64,000 nucleotides of DNA from Aeromicrobium senzhongii (GCF_014334735.1 NZ_CP060587.1:2666001-2730000); one strand, 5' to 3'; numbered from the stretch's first letter, positions 7,788 through 18,073 are shown. Translations and numbers: made by a program. The notes: generated by a model from the sequence alone, not told the origin.

Positions 7788-9658
7788 GCGGCTCCTGGCG
7801 CGTCGCGATGCGCCTCGCCCGCAGGGACGTGAGCGCGCATCGCCGCCGCTCCTTCCTCACCGCGTCCCTCATCGGACTTCCCGTCCTGTTCGCGGGCATC
7901 TACACCGCACTCGTCATGGGGGCGACCGACCTCACGTTCGCCGTCGTGCTCTACCTGCCGATCATGCTGCTGATCGTCCTGCTGACGATCCCGGCCTTCG
8001 GCGTCACCGCGAGGGCACGACGCGACGAACTCGACCTGCTCGCGTCGACCGGAGGGACGCAGGCCGATCTGCGTCGCACCATCACGGCCGTCGGCCTGGT
8101 GACCGGCGTTCTCGGTGCCGCGGGAGGCTTGCTGCTCGCCGTGCCCGGGTGGCTCGCACTCGTCGCGGTGATCAACCGCCTCGACGAGGGACAGCACACC
8201 GTCGCATCGCTGGGCGACCTCGCGCTGTGGCCCTTCCTCGCGGCGGTGGCCGTGGGCTCCTCCGTCGCGGCGGCGCTCATCACCGCCGCGACGTTGCCCG
8301 CGACGCCCGCCGGACGGGACACCCGGCCCGGCCGTCGATGGCTCGCCGTCGGCATCGTGCTCGTGGCCGCCGGGGCGCTCGGCATCGCCTCGAGAAGCTC
8401 CGACTCGATCTTGATCGCCGCCTGGACGACGCTGCTCGGCGCCGGAGTCGCGCTCATGACGCCGACACTGGTCCACGTCACGAGCAAGGCGTCCGCGGCA
8501 CTGCCACTGCCGGCACGCCTCGCCGCCCGTGACGCCGACCGCCACCGCATGCGCACGGCGCCGGCGATCGCCGCGGTCATGGCGGGCGTCGCGGCCGTCA
8601 CCGCACTGGGCATCGGCTCGTTCAGCGACAACCAGGACCGCCTCACCGAATCGGTGATCTACCCCCTCCCCGTCGGTGCGGTCACGGTGTACGGCGAGTC
8701 CGCCGAGGCCCTCGAGTCGGCCGTGCGCGCCGGAGCCTCGGAGGGGGTGGCCCTGCTGCCGATGGGGACCCCCGCCGAGGACGAACACGTCTCCGTGGAG
8801 TTCTCGCATTCCGGACCCTCCGGAATCCAGTACGACAACACCCGGTTCGACGTGGTCGTCGCCGATGCCGACACGGTGCAGGGTTGGGGCGTGGCACTGG
8901 AGCCCGAGGCCGTCGCTGCGCTCGACGCGGGACGTGCCCTCGCCGGCCCCACGGCCGCCGTCCGCAACGGTCGCCTCGCCGCAACGCTCGAGGACGTCGA
9001 CGCCGAGGAGTCCGACTCGGGGACACCGCTGGTCATTCCCGCGGTGCCTGCCGACCTCGAGGGTGAACCGGTGCCCGACGGGGTCAGGAGCCCGCTCGCG
9101 CGCGTCGTCATCCCGCCGGACCTGGCCCGGTCGCTCGGCCTGGACTTCGTGGCCACGTCCGCCGTCGTCGATCGCCGCGGTCCGGCGCCCTCCGACGACC
9201 AGCTGACGGCGCTGGAGAAGGTGCCCGGCGTCAGCGTCGAGGTCCAGCAGGAGGCCCGCTTCGCGAGCTACCACCTGATCTTCGCCCTGCTCACGCTCCT
9301 GGGCGTGGGTGTCGTCGGCCTTTCCACCGCGACCGCCGTCGCGCTGGCCCGGCTGGACGGGCGCGAGGACGCCGCGACCCTCGTCTCCGTCGGCGCTCGC
9401 CCGTCGACAACACGGTGGAGCGCTGCGGCCGCCGCCCTGCTGATCGGCGGGCTCGGGAGCATGCTGGGCCTGCTCGTCGGGGTCCTGCCCGGCATGCGGG
9501 CTGCGACGTCGATGACCGGTGGCTACGGCGAGGCGTTCGTCGCCATCCCGTGGGCCCTGCTGGCCACGGTCGGCATCGTCATTCCCCTCGTGGTCGCGGG
9601 CGTCGCCTTCGCCACTGCGCCGGTGCGCAGCGAGCACGCGACCTCGAGCCTGCGCTGA
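7784..9658 (+). CDS. FtsX-like ABC transporter permease
   Basis: A 624-residue membrane protein starting at ATG 7784, overlapping the ATPase stop. It has an N-terminal membrane helix, a cluster of helices over residues 40-260, a large extracytoplasmic domain (about 290-500) and three C-terminal helices (about 505-610). This is the layout of duplicated FtsX/MacB permeases. GRRWLAVGIVLVAAGALG and the final ATAVALARLDGREDAATLVSVGARPS stretch, where the coupling helix touches the ATPase, are typical. With its ATPase it probably forms an exporter under PadR control; the substrate is unknown. Confidence 0.88.
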   Translation: MSGSWRVAMRLARRDVSAHRRRSFLTASLIGLPVLFAGIYTALVMGATDLTFAVVLYLPIMLLIVLLTIPAFGVTARARRDELDLLASTGGTQADLRRTITAVGLVTGVLGAAGGLLLAVPGWLALVAVINRLDEGQHTVASLGDLALWPFLAAVAVGSSVAAALITAATLPATPAGRDTRPGRRWLAVGIVLVAAGALGIASRSSDSILIAAWTTLLGAGVALMTPTLVHVTSKASAALPLPARLAARDADRHRMRTAPAIAAVMAGVAAVTALGIGSFSDNQDRLTESVIYPLPVGAVTVYGESAEALESAVRAGASEGVALLPMGTPAEDEHVSVEFSHSGPSGIQYDNTRFDVVVADADTVQGWGVALEPEAVAALDAGRALAGPTAAVRNGRLAATLEDVDAEESDSGTPLVIPAVPADLEGEPVPDGVRSPLARVVIPPDLARSLGLDFVATSAVVDRRGPAPSDDQLTALEKVPGVSVEVQQEARFASYHLIFALLTLLGVGVVGLSTATAVALARLDGREDAATLVSVGARPSTTRWSAAAAALLIGGLGSMLGLLVGVLPGMRAATSMTGGYGEAFVAIPWALLATVGIVIPLVVAGVAFATAPVRSEHATSSLR

Positions 9659-9662
9659 ACGC

Positions 9663-9696
9663 ACGGAACCCCGGCACCGAGGTGCCGGGGTTCCGT
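9663..9696. terminator. Two-way terminator hairpin between the permease gene and groEL
   Basis: Perfect 16-base arms ACGGAACCCCGGCACC (9663-9678) and GGTGCCGGGGTTCCGT (9681-9696) with a two-base centre form a very stable hairpin between two convergent genes. There is no clear T run on either strand. Confidence 0.85.
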
Positions 9697-9713
9697 GAGG
9701 TACAGCAGTGGAC

Positions 9714-11411
<1,698 letters not shown>

Positions 11412-11456
11412 ATCACCACAACTCAAGCCACCCCGCACCGGGGCCGATCCAGCCCG

Positions 11457-11660
11457 TCAGTGCTGAGGCTGCACGTTCTCGGCCTCGCGTCCCTTCGGGC
11501 CGTCGACGACCTCGAGTTCGACGGTCTGACCGTCCTCGAGGGTCTTGAAGCCGTTGATCGCGATCTTCGACCAGTGGACGAACACGTCGTCCTGGCCGTC
11601 GACGGCGATGAAGCCGTACCCCTTGTCGGAGTTGAACCACTTGACGGTGCCATGCACCAT
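11457..11660 (-). CDS. Cold-shock domain protein (CspA family)
   Basis: A 67-residue single cold-shock domain, the usual CspA length. RNP1 is KGYGFI and RNP2 is VFVHW (normally VFVHF), both on the nucleic-acid-binding face. It probably acts as an RNA chaperone in the cytoplasm. It has its own 99-base upstream gap from the sulfur-carrier gene, and the order groEL, csp, thiS-like, thrC-like recurs, as far as I recall, in other actinobacteria such as Streptomyces. Confidence 0.95.
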   Translation of the reverse strand: MVHGTVKWFNSDKGYGFIAVDGQDDVFVHWSKIAINGFKTLEDGQTVELEVVDGPKGREAENVQPQH

Positions 11661-11759
11661 GTGACCACCTGTTCTGCGCGAAAAGGCCCGCGGCCGGACC
11701 CACCTCCAGCGTATCGCCAGCCGTGGCCGCAGCGTGAATCGGATCCGGCGATCGGTGGC

Positions 11760-12038
11760 TCAGCAGCCGCCGGCGACCGCCGGGATGATCGAGATCTGCG
11801 TGCCGTCGACCGTGCGGGTGTCGAGACCGTCGGCGAAACGGACATCCTCCTCCGCCACGTACACGTTCACGAACCGGCGCAACTTGCCGTCCTCGTCGAC
11901 GATCCGCGCCCGGATGCCGGGGTAGGTCGCCTCGAGCGACTCGATCACGGCGCTGAGGTTCTCGCCCTCGGCGCTGACCTGGGACTCGTCGTTCGTGTAG
12001 CTGCGCAAGATGGTGGGGATACGGACGGACACGGCCAT
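11760..12038 (-). CDS. ThiS/MoaD/CysO-type sulfur carrier protein ending in Gly-Gly-Cys
   Basis: A 92-residue ubiquitin-fold protein close in pattern to mycobacterial CysO (VRIPTILRSYT at the start, RFVNVYV and EDVRF in the middle, IIPAVAGG at the end). Such carriers are adenylated at the C-terminal diglycine and loaded as a thiocarboxylate to donate sulfide to a PLP enzyme. Here the diglycine is followed by one extra residue, Cys92, which would have to be removed before loading. The start has a strong binding site (GAGGAG, six bases before ATG). It lies 36 bases after the threonine-synthase-like gene and is surely in its operon, under the SAM riboswitch. No E1-like enzyme or JAMM protease is in this window. 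Confidence 0.88.
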   Translation of the reverse strand: MAVSVRIPTILRSYTNDESQVSAEGENLSAVIESLEATYPGIRARIVDEDGKLRRFVNVYVAEEDVRFADGLDTRTVDGTQISIIPAVAGGC

Positions 12039-12074
12039 GGGGTGCTCCTCAGAAGAAGGGGTGGGTCGGACGGA

Positions 12075-13346
12075 TCAGGCGATGCCGGCCGCGGTGAAGG
12101 CGTCGTAGGTGGGGGCGATGGTCGCTCGCGGACCGACCGAGCCGGCGACGGCGTCGAGCGTCTTGAGGCCGTGGCCGGTGTTGATCACGACGGTCTCGAG
12201 CGACGGGTCGAGCTGCCCGGTCTCGACGAGCTTCTTCAACACGGCCACCGTGGTGCCGCCGGCGGTCTCGGTGAAGATCCCCTCCGTGCGCGCCAGCAGG
12301 ACGATCGCGTCGCGGATCTGCTCGTCGTCGACCTCCTCGACGGCGCCCTGGGTGGCTCGCGCGATGTCGAGCACGTAGACGCCGTCGGCGGGGTTGCCGA
12401 TCGCCAGCGACTTGGCGATCGTGTCGGGCTTGACCGGGCGGATCGCGTCGACGCCATCCTTGAAGGCGGTCGCGACGGGATTGCAGCCCCGGGCCTGCGC
12501 GCCGAAGATCCGGCAGGGCTTGTCCTCGACCAGCCCGAGCTCGACGAGCTCCCGGAAGGCCTTGTGCACCTTGGTCAGCTGCGAGCCCGACGCGACCGGG
12601 ATGACCACCTGGTCCGGGAGTCGCCAGCCCAGCTGCTCGGCGATCTCGTAGCCGAGGGTCTTGGAGCCCTCGGCGTAGAACGGGCGGACGTTCACGTTGA
12701 CGAACGCCCAGCCCGGGTCCTCACCGGCGATCTCACTGGCGAGCTTGTTGACGTCGTCGTACGTGCCGTCGACGGCCACGAGGTTGTCGGTGAAGATCGC
12801 CGAGTTGACCTGCTTGGGCGTCTCGAGGTCGCTCGGGATGAACACGACGGTGCGGATGCCGGCGCGGGCCCCGGCCGCGGCGACCGCGTTCGCCAGGTTG
12901 CCGGTGGACGGGCAGGCGAAGACCTTGCTGCCGAACTCGCGCGCGGCACTCAGCGCACAGGCCACGACGCGGTCCTTGAAGGAGTTGGTCGGGTTGGTGC
13001 TGTCGTCCTTGACCCACAGTCGCGTCAGGCCCAGCTCGGCGGCGAGGTTGCGCGCGTCGAGCAGCCGGGTGAAGCCGGGCTCGAGGTTGGGGCTGGTCTC
13101 GATGTCGTCCGGCACGGGCAGCAGCGCCTTGTAGCGCCAGATGTTCGCGGGCCCGGCCTCGATCTGCTCGCGGGTGACGGTGCCGAACTCGTAGCCGATC
13201 TCGAGCGGACCGAAGCACTCGTAACAGGCGTAGTGCGGGCCGAGCTCGCGCGTCGCTCCGCACTCGCGGCACTTCAGGCACGTCGCCTTGCCGAAGGCGC
13301 CCTCACGCAGGGGGGTGGTGGTCTGGTCCGGGGTCGTGACGCTCAC
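12075..13346 (-). CDS. thrC: Threonine-synthase-family PLP enzyme (possible homocysteine synthase)
   Basis: A 423-residue fold-type II PLP enzyme. Residues 23-44 hold a five-cysteine zinc-ribbon-like segment (CLKCREC then CYEC) usual in short threonine synthases. The PLP lysine lies in NSFKDR (K124), and the phosphate-binding CPSTGNLANAVAAAGARAG loop follows. Family members act on O-phosphohomoserine. GTG 13346 is chosen because GGAG stands five bases upstream; ATG 13361 would lie inside the riboswitch P1 stem. The SAM-I riboswitch in front and the sulfur carrier behind argue that this copy may put sulfide on O-phosphohomoserine to make homocysteine, instead of making threonine. I recall, but cannot verify, a Streptomyces report of such an enzyme (MetM with a carrier MetO). 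Confidence 0.9.
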   Translation of the reverse strand: MSVTTPDQTTTPLREGAFGKATCLKCRECGATRELGPHYACYECFGPLEIGYEFGTVTREQIEAGPANIWRYKALLPVPDDIETSPNLEPGFTRLLDARNLAAELGLTRLWVKDDSTNPTNSFKDRVVACALSAAREFGSKVFACPSTGNLANAVAAAGARAGIRTVVFIPSDLETPKQVNSAIFTDNLVAVDGTYDDVNKLASEIAGEDPGWAFVNVNVRPFYAEGSKTLGYEIAEQLGWRLPDQVVIPVASGSQLTKVHKAFRELVELGLVEDKPCRIFGAQARGCNPVATAFKDGVDAIRPVKPDTIAKSLAIGNPADGVYVLDIARATQGAVEEVDDEQIRDAIVLLARTEGIFTETAGGTTVAVLKKLVETGQLDPSLETVVINTGHGLKTLDAVAGSVGPRATIAPTYDAFTAAGIA

Positions 13347-13353
13347 GAAGGCT

Positions 13354-13468
13354 CCATTCATCTCTCCGGGCCGGCGTTCGGCCACGGACGGAATTAGCAC
13401 CTGGCCGGTGATCGGCTGGTTGCTGGGGCTTCGTCGGGCCGTGTCCCTCTGCCCCTCGGGATGAGTGG
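13354..13468 (-). ncRNA. SAM-I (S-box) riboswitch
   Basis: On the minus strand the conserved S-box blocks appear in order: CUCAUC, GAGGGGCAGAGGGA, GGCCCGACGAAGCCCC, GCAACC, GGUGCUAAUUCC, then GAUGA closing P1. P1 pairs CCACUCAUC (13468-13460) with GAUGAAUGG (13362-13354), eight of nine pairs. Its 3' strand includes the first two bases of the GGAG ribosome binding site of the downstream gene. There is no intrinsic terminator before the GTG at 13346. Binding of SAM should therefore hide the ribosome binding site and stop translation. Confidence 0.92.
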
Positions 13469-13556
13469 GTTCAGCGTAGGACGGCGTCTCACGATACGTC
13501 TACTGCGTCCAAGTGATGAGACGGACGCCGTGAGGTGCAGCAGGTGCGGTGACCAG

Positions 13557-14330
13557 TCAGGCCGGCACGAGGGAGTCGGCCAACTCGCTCAGCCACGTCG
13601 CGACGGCGTCGGGGCCGTCGAGGACGACGTCCGCGAGCGGCACCAGCGCATCCTGCTCGGCCGAGGCCGAGCACACGAGCGTGACGTCGATGCCGTCGGC
13701 GCGCAGCGCGAGTCCCTCCTCGAAGGCGGGGAGGTCGCCGAGGTCGTCACCGGCGTACATGACGATGTGGGGCTGCGTCGGCTCGATCGCCCGGCGCAGC
13801 GCCTGGCCCTTGTCCGAGCCCGACGCACGCAACTCGATGACCTGGCGGCCCGGCTCGAGGTGCAGACCGACCTCGGCGGCGAGCGCCTCGATCTGGGGTC
13901 GCAACTCGTCGAGCAGACCCGGGGCGACCCCGCGGGTGTGCAGCGCGATGGCCAGTCCCTTGTCCTCGACGCGGATCCGCGAGGCGCCATGGTCCTCGAG
14001 CCACTGCGGCAGGCAGTCGGCGAGGTCGGAGACGCCCTGCGGGCGGCTGGGGCGGCGGACCTGGCCGGTGGCCGCGTCCCAGCGCTCGGCTCCGTACTGC
14101 CCGAAGACGACGAGGTGCTCCAGACCGGGGCCCTCCTCGAACCGGCCGAGTCGGCGGACCTGGTCGACCGGGCGCCCGGTGATGATCACGATCGCGCCCA
14201 GCACGGGCCCGAGACGACGCAGGGCGTCCAGCGACTTCGGGTGGATGTACGCCGCCTCCGGGTCCTCCACGATCGGAGCGAGTGTTCCGTCGAAGTCGAG
14301 GGCCAGCAGCATCTGCCCCGGGTCGGTCAT
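13557..14330 (-). CDS. otsB: Trehalose-6-phosphate phosphatase
   Basis: A 257-residue HAD-superfamily phosphatase that removes phosphate from trehalose 6-phosphate. HAD motif I is DFDGTLAP; motif II ITGRP and the late YAGDDLGDLPAF motif with its acidic pair are intact. ATG 14330 is preferred over the in-frame GTG at 14351 because GGGGA precedes it and the GTG lies next to the previous stop. It follows the LytR_C gene by a few bases. Its partner otsA lies only about 1 kb away on the other strand, so the two halves of trehalose synthesis are close but separately transcribed. Confidence 0.93.
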   Translation of the reverse strand: MTDPGQMLLALDFDGTLAPIVEDPEAAYIHPKSLDALRRLGPVLGAIVIITGRPVDQVRRLGRFEEGPGLEHLVVFGQYGAERWDAATGQVRRPSRPQGVSDLADCLPQWLEDHGASRIRVEDKGLAIALHTRGVAPGLLDELRPQIEALAAEVGLHLEPGRQVIELRASGSDKGQALRRAIEPTQPHIVMYAGDDLGDLPAFEEGLALRADGIDVTLVCSASAEQDALVPLADVVLDGPDAVATWLSELADSLVPA

Positions 14331-14357
14331 GTCCCCATTATGGCGCGGCACGAAAGC

Positions 14358-14942
14358 TCACCGGGGGCTGGCCAGCACGACGGTGAGCGACGACGAGGAC
14401 ATGTTCGCGGTGGCGGGCATGAGCCGGACGATGCCCAGGTCCTGACCCAGCAGCGCGGCCTCGGCCTGCTGTCCCGCGGGGAAGTAGACCGTGTCCTGTG
14501 GCACGCTGCCGCGCCAGTCGGAGACCGCCGCGACGTTCCAGCCGGCACCCCGGGCCTGCCCGGCGACCCGGGCGGCCAGACCGCCGATGCCGACCTGGTT
14601 GTAGACGCCGACCGCGATCGAGCGGGTCGCGGTGGGCTCGACGGTCGGCTCGGTCGTGGGCTTCGGCTTGGGCTTCTTCGTCGCCTTCGCCGTGGGCTCG
14701 GACTTCTCGGACCTCTGCGCCTTCGGCTTCTTGGTGGCCGTGGGCTCGGCGCTGGCGCCCTTCGACACCTCGGCGGACGCGGCCGGGGGGTCGTCGCTGC
14801 GGACGACGCTGATGATGGCCACACCCCCGAGAGCACCCAGGACGAGCCAGACGGCCGGCAGGACGATCAGCGACCACGTGGGCCGGGGACGGCCGAGGTC
14901 ACGACGATCCTCGGGACGCTCGGGCTCGGGCTCGTGCTCCAC
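14358..14942 (-). CDS. LytR C-terminal domain membrane protein
   Basis: A 194-residue single-pass protein: short acidic cytoplasmic start, a transmembrane helix (about residues 24-46), a low-complexity linker rich in Lys, Pro, Thr and Ala (about 55-105), and a C-terminal LytR_C-type domain (IAVGVYNQVGIGGLAARVAGQ to the end). Members lie outside the membrane and are often near wall-polymer ligases; their role is not defined. GTG 14942 lies one base after the DUF3263 stop, so the two are co-transcribed. Confidence 0.8.
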   Translation of the reverse strand: MEHEPEPERPEDRRDLGRPRPTWSLIVLPAVWLVLGALGGVAIISVVRSDDPPAASAEVSKGASAEPTATKKPKAQRSEKSEPTAKATKKPKPKPTTEPTVEPTATRSIAVGVYNQVGIGGLAARVAGQARGAGWNVAAVSDWRGSVPQDTVYFPAGQQAEAALLGQDLGIVRLMPATANMSSSSLTVVLASPR

Positions 14943-14943
14943 C

Positions 14944-15234
14944 TCAGCGGTCGGAGCCGGTGCGGCGGGCCTGACGCTGGCGCTGACGCTGCGAGCGCAG
15001 GCGGCGGAGCCGCTTGACGAGTAGGGGGTCGTGCGCGAGCGCCTCTTCGGAGTCGATCAGCGCGTTGAGGATCTGGTAGTAGCGGGTGGCGGTCATGTCG
15101 AACTTGTCGCGGATCGCCTGCTCCTTGGCGCCGGCGTACTTCCACCACAGCCGCTCGAGCTCGAGCATCTCGCGGTCGCGATCGGACAATGTGCCCTCGT
15201 GGACCACCGGGTCGTGACTCTCCACCGCTGCCAT
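14944..15234 (-). CDS. DUF3263 family small protein
   Basis: A 96-residue protein with the DUF3263 pattern (LSDRDREMLELERLWWKYAG, then a helix-turn-helix-like IRDKFDMTATRYYQILN) and a very basic C-terminus. The family is confined to actinobacteria and may bind DNA, but no function is established. A -10 element TACCAT (15246-15241) stands six bases before the ATG, so it is probably a leaderless promoter-proximal gene of the DUF3263-LytR_C-otsB unit. Confidence 0.85.
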   Translation of the reverse strand: MAAVESHDPVVHEGTLSDRDREMLELERLWWKYAGAKEQAIRDKFDMTATRYYQILNALIDSEEALAHDPLLVKRLRRLRSQRQRQRQARRTGSDR

Positions 15235-15344
15235 GGCTCGATGGTACCGGCGTAATCACACGGTTGTCATTCATGTCGGCGAATCGACGCCCGGACGCCC
15301 GTCAGTCCCACTCGCGTGCGCCCGTTCTCATCTAGGGTGGGCCC

Positions 15345-16763
15345 ATGGCGCCCGAGCAGACCGACTTCCTCGTGATCGCCAACCGCCTCCCCGTCGACCG
15401 TCTCGTCGGTCCCGACGGCGAGGTGTCCTGGCGCAAGTCCCCCGGCGGCCTCGTGACCGCCCTCGAGCCCGTGATGAAGGTCAAGGGCGGAGCCTGGATC
15501 GGCTGGCACGGCGCGTCCGACGAGGACCTGCCCGAGTTCGTCCACGACGGCCTGCGCCTCGTCCCGGTCCCCCTGTCCGAGCAGGAGGTCGAGGACTACT
15601 ACGAGGGGTTCTCCAACGGCACCCTGTGGCCGCTCTACCACGACGTGGTCGTCACTCCGGAGTACCACCGCGAGTGGTGGGACGCCTACGTCACCGTGAA
15701 CCGGCGCTTCGCCGAGAAGGCTGCCTCGCTGGCCGCTCCGGGCGCGATCGTGTGGGTGCAGGACTACCAGCTCCAGCTCGTGCCCCAGATGCTGCGCGAG
15801 CTGCGGTCCGACCTGTTGATCGGGTTCTTCCTGCACATCCCCTTCCCCCCGACCGAGCTGTTCCAGCAGCTGCCGTGGCGTCGCCAGATCCTCGAGGGCC
15901 TGCTGGGCGCCGATCTCGTCGGCTTCCAGATGCCCGGCGGCGCCCAGAACTTCGCCCGGTTGGTCCGCCAGCGCGTCGGCCACCGCACCGTCAAGGACAC
16001 CGTCTTCCTGCCCGACGGCCGCAAGGTCATCGCGAAGGCCTACCCGATCTCGATCGACGCGCGCGGGTTCGAGCAGCTCTCGCGCACACCCGAGGTGATC
16101 GCCCGGGCCCAGGAGATCCGCGACAGCCTGGGCAACCCGCGCCACGTCCTGATCGGCATCGACCGGCTCGACTACACCAAGGGCCTGCCCCAGCGCCTGC
16201 GTGCGTTCGGCGAGCTCGTCAGCGACGGCGTGATCGACGTCGACGACGCCGTGTTCGTCCAGGTCGCGACCCCCTCGCGCGAGCGGGTCCAGCAGTACCG
16301 CATCCTGCGCGACGACATCAATCGGCTGGTCGGCCGCATCAACGGCGACATGGGACGCATCGGCCAGCAGCCGATCCAGTACCTGCACGCGTCCTTCCCC
16401 CGCGAGGAGATGGCCGCGATGTACCGCGCTGCGGACGTCATGGTCGTCACCCCGCTGCGCGACGGCATGAACCTCGTGGCGAAGGAGTACATCGCCACGC
16501 GCTGGGACGACCGCGGCGCCCTGGTCCTGAGCGAGTTCGCCGGTGCCGCGGGCGAGCTCAGACAGGCCTTCCTGGTCAATCCCCACGACATCAACGGCAT
16601 GAAGCAGGCGATGGTCGACGCGATGCAGGCCAGCCCCGTCGACCTGCGCAAGCGCATGCGCGCCCTGCGCAAGCAGGTCATGGAGAACGACATCGTGCGC
16701 TGGGCCAAGACCTTCCTCGACGAGCTGGCCGCCGTCCGCGACATCGAGCCCTCGGACGGGTGA
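15345..16763 (+). CDS. otsA: Trehalose-6-phosphate synthase
   Basis: A 472-residue GT20 glycosyltransferase that joins UDP- or GDP-glucose to glucose 6-phosphate. Family motifs are ANRLPV at the start, WVQDYQLQLVPQMLR, FFLHIPFPPTE, GIDRLDYTKGLPQRL and DGMNLVAKEY. The length is normal. TAGGGT (15333-15338) stands six bases before the ATG and indicates a leaderless transcript. The stop overlaps the GTG of the MFS gene downstream (GTGA). Confidence 0.96.
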   Translation: MAPEQTDFLVIANRLPVDRLVGPDGEVSWRKSPGGLVTALEPVMKVKGGAWIGWHGASDEDLPEFVHDGLRLVPVPLSEQEVEDYYEGFSNGTLWPLYHDVVVTPEYHREWWDAYVTVNRRFAEKAASLAAPGAIVWVQDYQLQLVPQMLRELRSDLLIGFFLHIPFPPTELFQQLPWRRQILEGLLGADLVGFQMPGGAQNFARLVRQRVGHRTVKDTVFLPDGRKVIAKAYPISIDARGFEQLSRTPEVIARAQEIRDSLGNPRHVLIGIDRLDYTKGLPQRLRAFGELVSDGVIDVDDAVFVQVATPSRERVQQYRILRDDINRLVGRINGDMGRIGQQPIQYLHASFPREEMAAMYRAADVMVVTPLRDGMNLVAKEYIATRWDDRGALVLSEFAGAAGELRQAFLVNPHDINGMKQAMVDAMQASPVDLRKRMRALRKQVMENDIVRWAKTFLDELAAVRDIEPSDG

Positions 16764-18073
16764 CGACGCAGCTCCCGGCGCGGGTCCGACGCGGCTATGC
16801 CCTCGGCAGCGTCGCGACGGGCACGTTCGGCACCGTGCCGGGCCTGCTGCTCCTGCCGTACCTGACCGACACGATCGGCATCGGGACGGCGATGGCGGGC
16901 GTGCTGGTCTTCGCGCCCAAGGCGTGGGACGTCGTGCTCAACCCGATCGCGGGCCGGATCAGCGACCGCTCGCGGCACCCCGGGGGACGCCGCCGTCCGT
17001 TCCTCGTCCGGGCCGGCCTGACCCTGGCGGTGCTGTTCGCCGTCATGTTCGCCGGCCCCGCCGACCCGCAGGCGCTGGGCGCCGCCTGGGTGGCCGTGGC
17101 CTTCCTGGGCTGCGCGAGCGCCTACGCGTTCTTCCAGGTGCCGTACGTCGCGATGCCCGCGGAGCTGACCCTGGACTACGGCGAGCGGACGCGGCTGATG
17201 ACCTGGCGGGTCGTGGTGCTCGCGCTGGCGATCCTGGTCTCGGGCGCCACCGCGCCGATCGTCGTCGACGAGTTCGGCCACGCCGCCATGGGTGCATACG
17301 TCGGCGTCATCATCGCGATCGGCGTCCTGGGCTCCTGGTGGGGCACCCGCGGCGCCCCCGACCACCCCGGTGAGACCGCGACGGGCACGTTCTCCGACCA
17401 ACTGCGGCTCGTCGGCGCCAACCCGGACTTCCGCGCCGTGCTGCTGACCTTCGTGGTGCAGGCCGCCGCCATCGGCACCGTGCTGGCCGGCGTCGCCTAC
17501 GTCGCCGACCACCTGCTGGACAGTGCGGCGGCGAACACCCTGTTGTTCGTGGCCTTCGTCGGCCCGGCACTGCTCGTGACGCCGCTGTGGGAGCGGTACG
17601 CCGCCACGCGCGGCAAGCGCTCGGGATACGTCTTCGCCACCGGCTTCCTCATCGCCGGGATGGTCGCCCTGCTCAGCGCCCATGCCGGTTGGGTCGCCGT
17701 CACGTACGTCGCCGCGGCCCTCGTGGGCATCGGGTACGCGGGCGCCCAGGTGTTCCCCATGGCGATGCTGCCGGACGTCGCCGCCGACGATGCGCGACGC
17801 AGCGGCGCCAACCGGGTCGGCGTGTTCACCGGTGTGTGGACCGCCGGCGAGACGCTGGGCCTGGCCCTCGGTCCGGGCATCCTCGCCCTGGCGCTGACGG
17901 CCGGCGGCTACGTCTCGTCGACCGGCGGCGAGACCGTGACCCAGCCCGACAGCGCACGCCTGGCGATCGCCCTGGGCTTCTCCCTCGTCCCCGCCACACT
18001 CACGGTGCTGAGCCTCGTGCTGCTGCGGGGCTACCGCCTGGACGACCGCCTCAGGAGCGCCGATGTCGCCTGA
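16760..18073 (+). CDS. MFS transporter of the GPH (sugar:cation symporter) type
   Basis: A 437-residue membrane protein of about twelve helices with the GPH pattern (VPGLLLLPYLTDTIGI, AWDVVLNPIAGRISDRSRHPGGRRRPFL, FFQVPYVAMPAELT). Relatives carry glycosides or other solutes with a cation. It overlaps otsA by four bases and the PLP decarboxylase gene by eleven, so all three are one operon. It is clearly paralogous to the MFS protein at 50973-52325 (both have a GGYVSST/GGFVSST...VTQPDSA segment near the end). The substrate is unknown, but the neighbours suggest an amine, amino acid or lipid-derived molecule. Confidence 0.85.
   Translation: MTTQLPARVRRGYALGSVATGTFGTVPGLLLLPYLTDTIGIGTAMAGVLVFAPKAWDVVLNPIAGRISDRSRHPGGRRRPFLVRAGLTLAVLFAVMFAGPADPQALGAAWVAVAFLGCASAYAFFQVPYVAMPAELTLDYGERTRLMTWRVVVLALAILVSGATAPIVVDEFGHAAMGAYVGVIIAIGVLGSWWGTRGAPDHPGETATGTFSDQLRLVGANPDFRAVLLTFVVQAAAIGTVLAGVAYVADHLLDSAAANTLLFVAFVGPALLVTPLWERYAATRGKRSGYVFATGFLIAGMVALLSAHAGWVAVTYVAAALVGIGYAGAQVFPMAMLPDVAADDARRSGANRVGVFTGVWTAGETLGLALGPGILALALTAGGYVSSTGGETVTQPDSARLAIALGFSLVPATLTVLSLVLLRGYRLDDRLRSADVA

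Noticed and set aside
13490..13545. A second regulatory RNA between otsB and the SAM riboswitch
   Set aside because: A GGCGTC/GACGCC pairing is present with a long loop, but no known fold is seen; an otsB terminator or chance pairing explains it.
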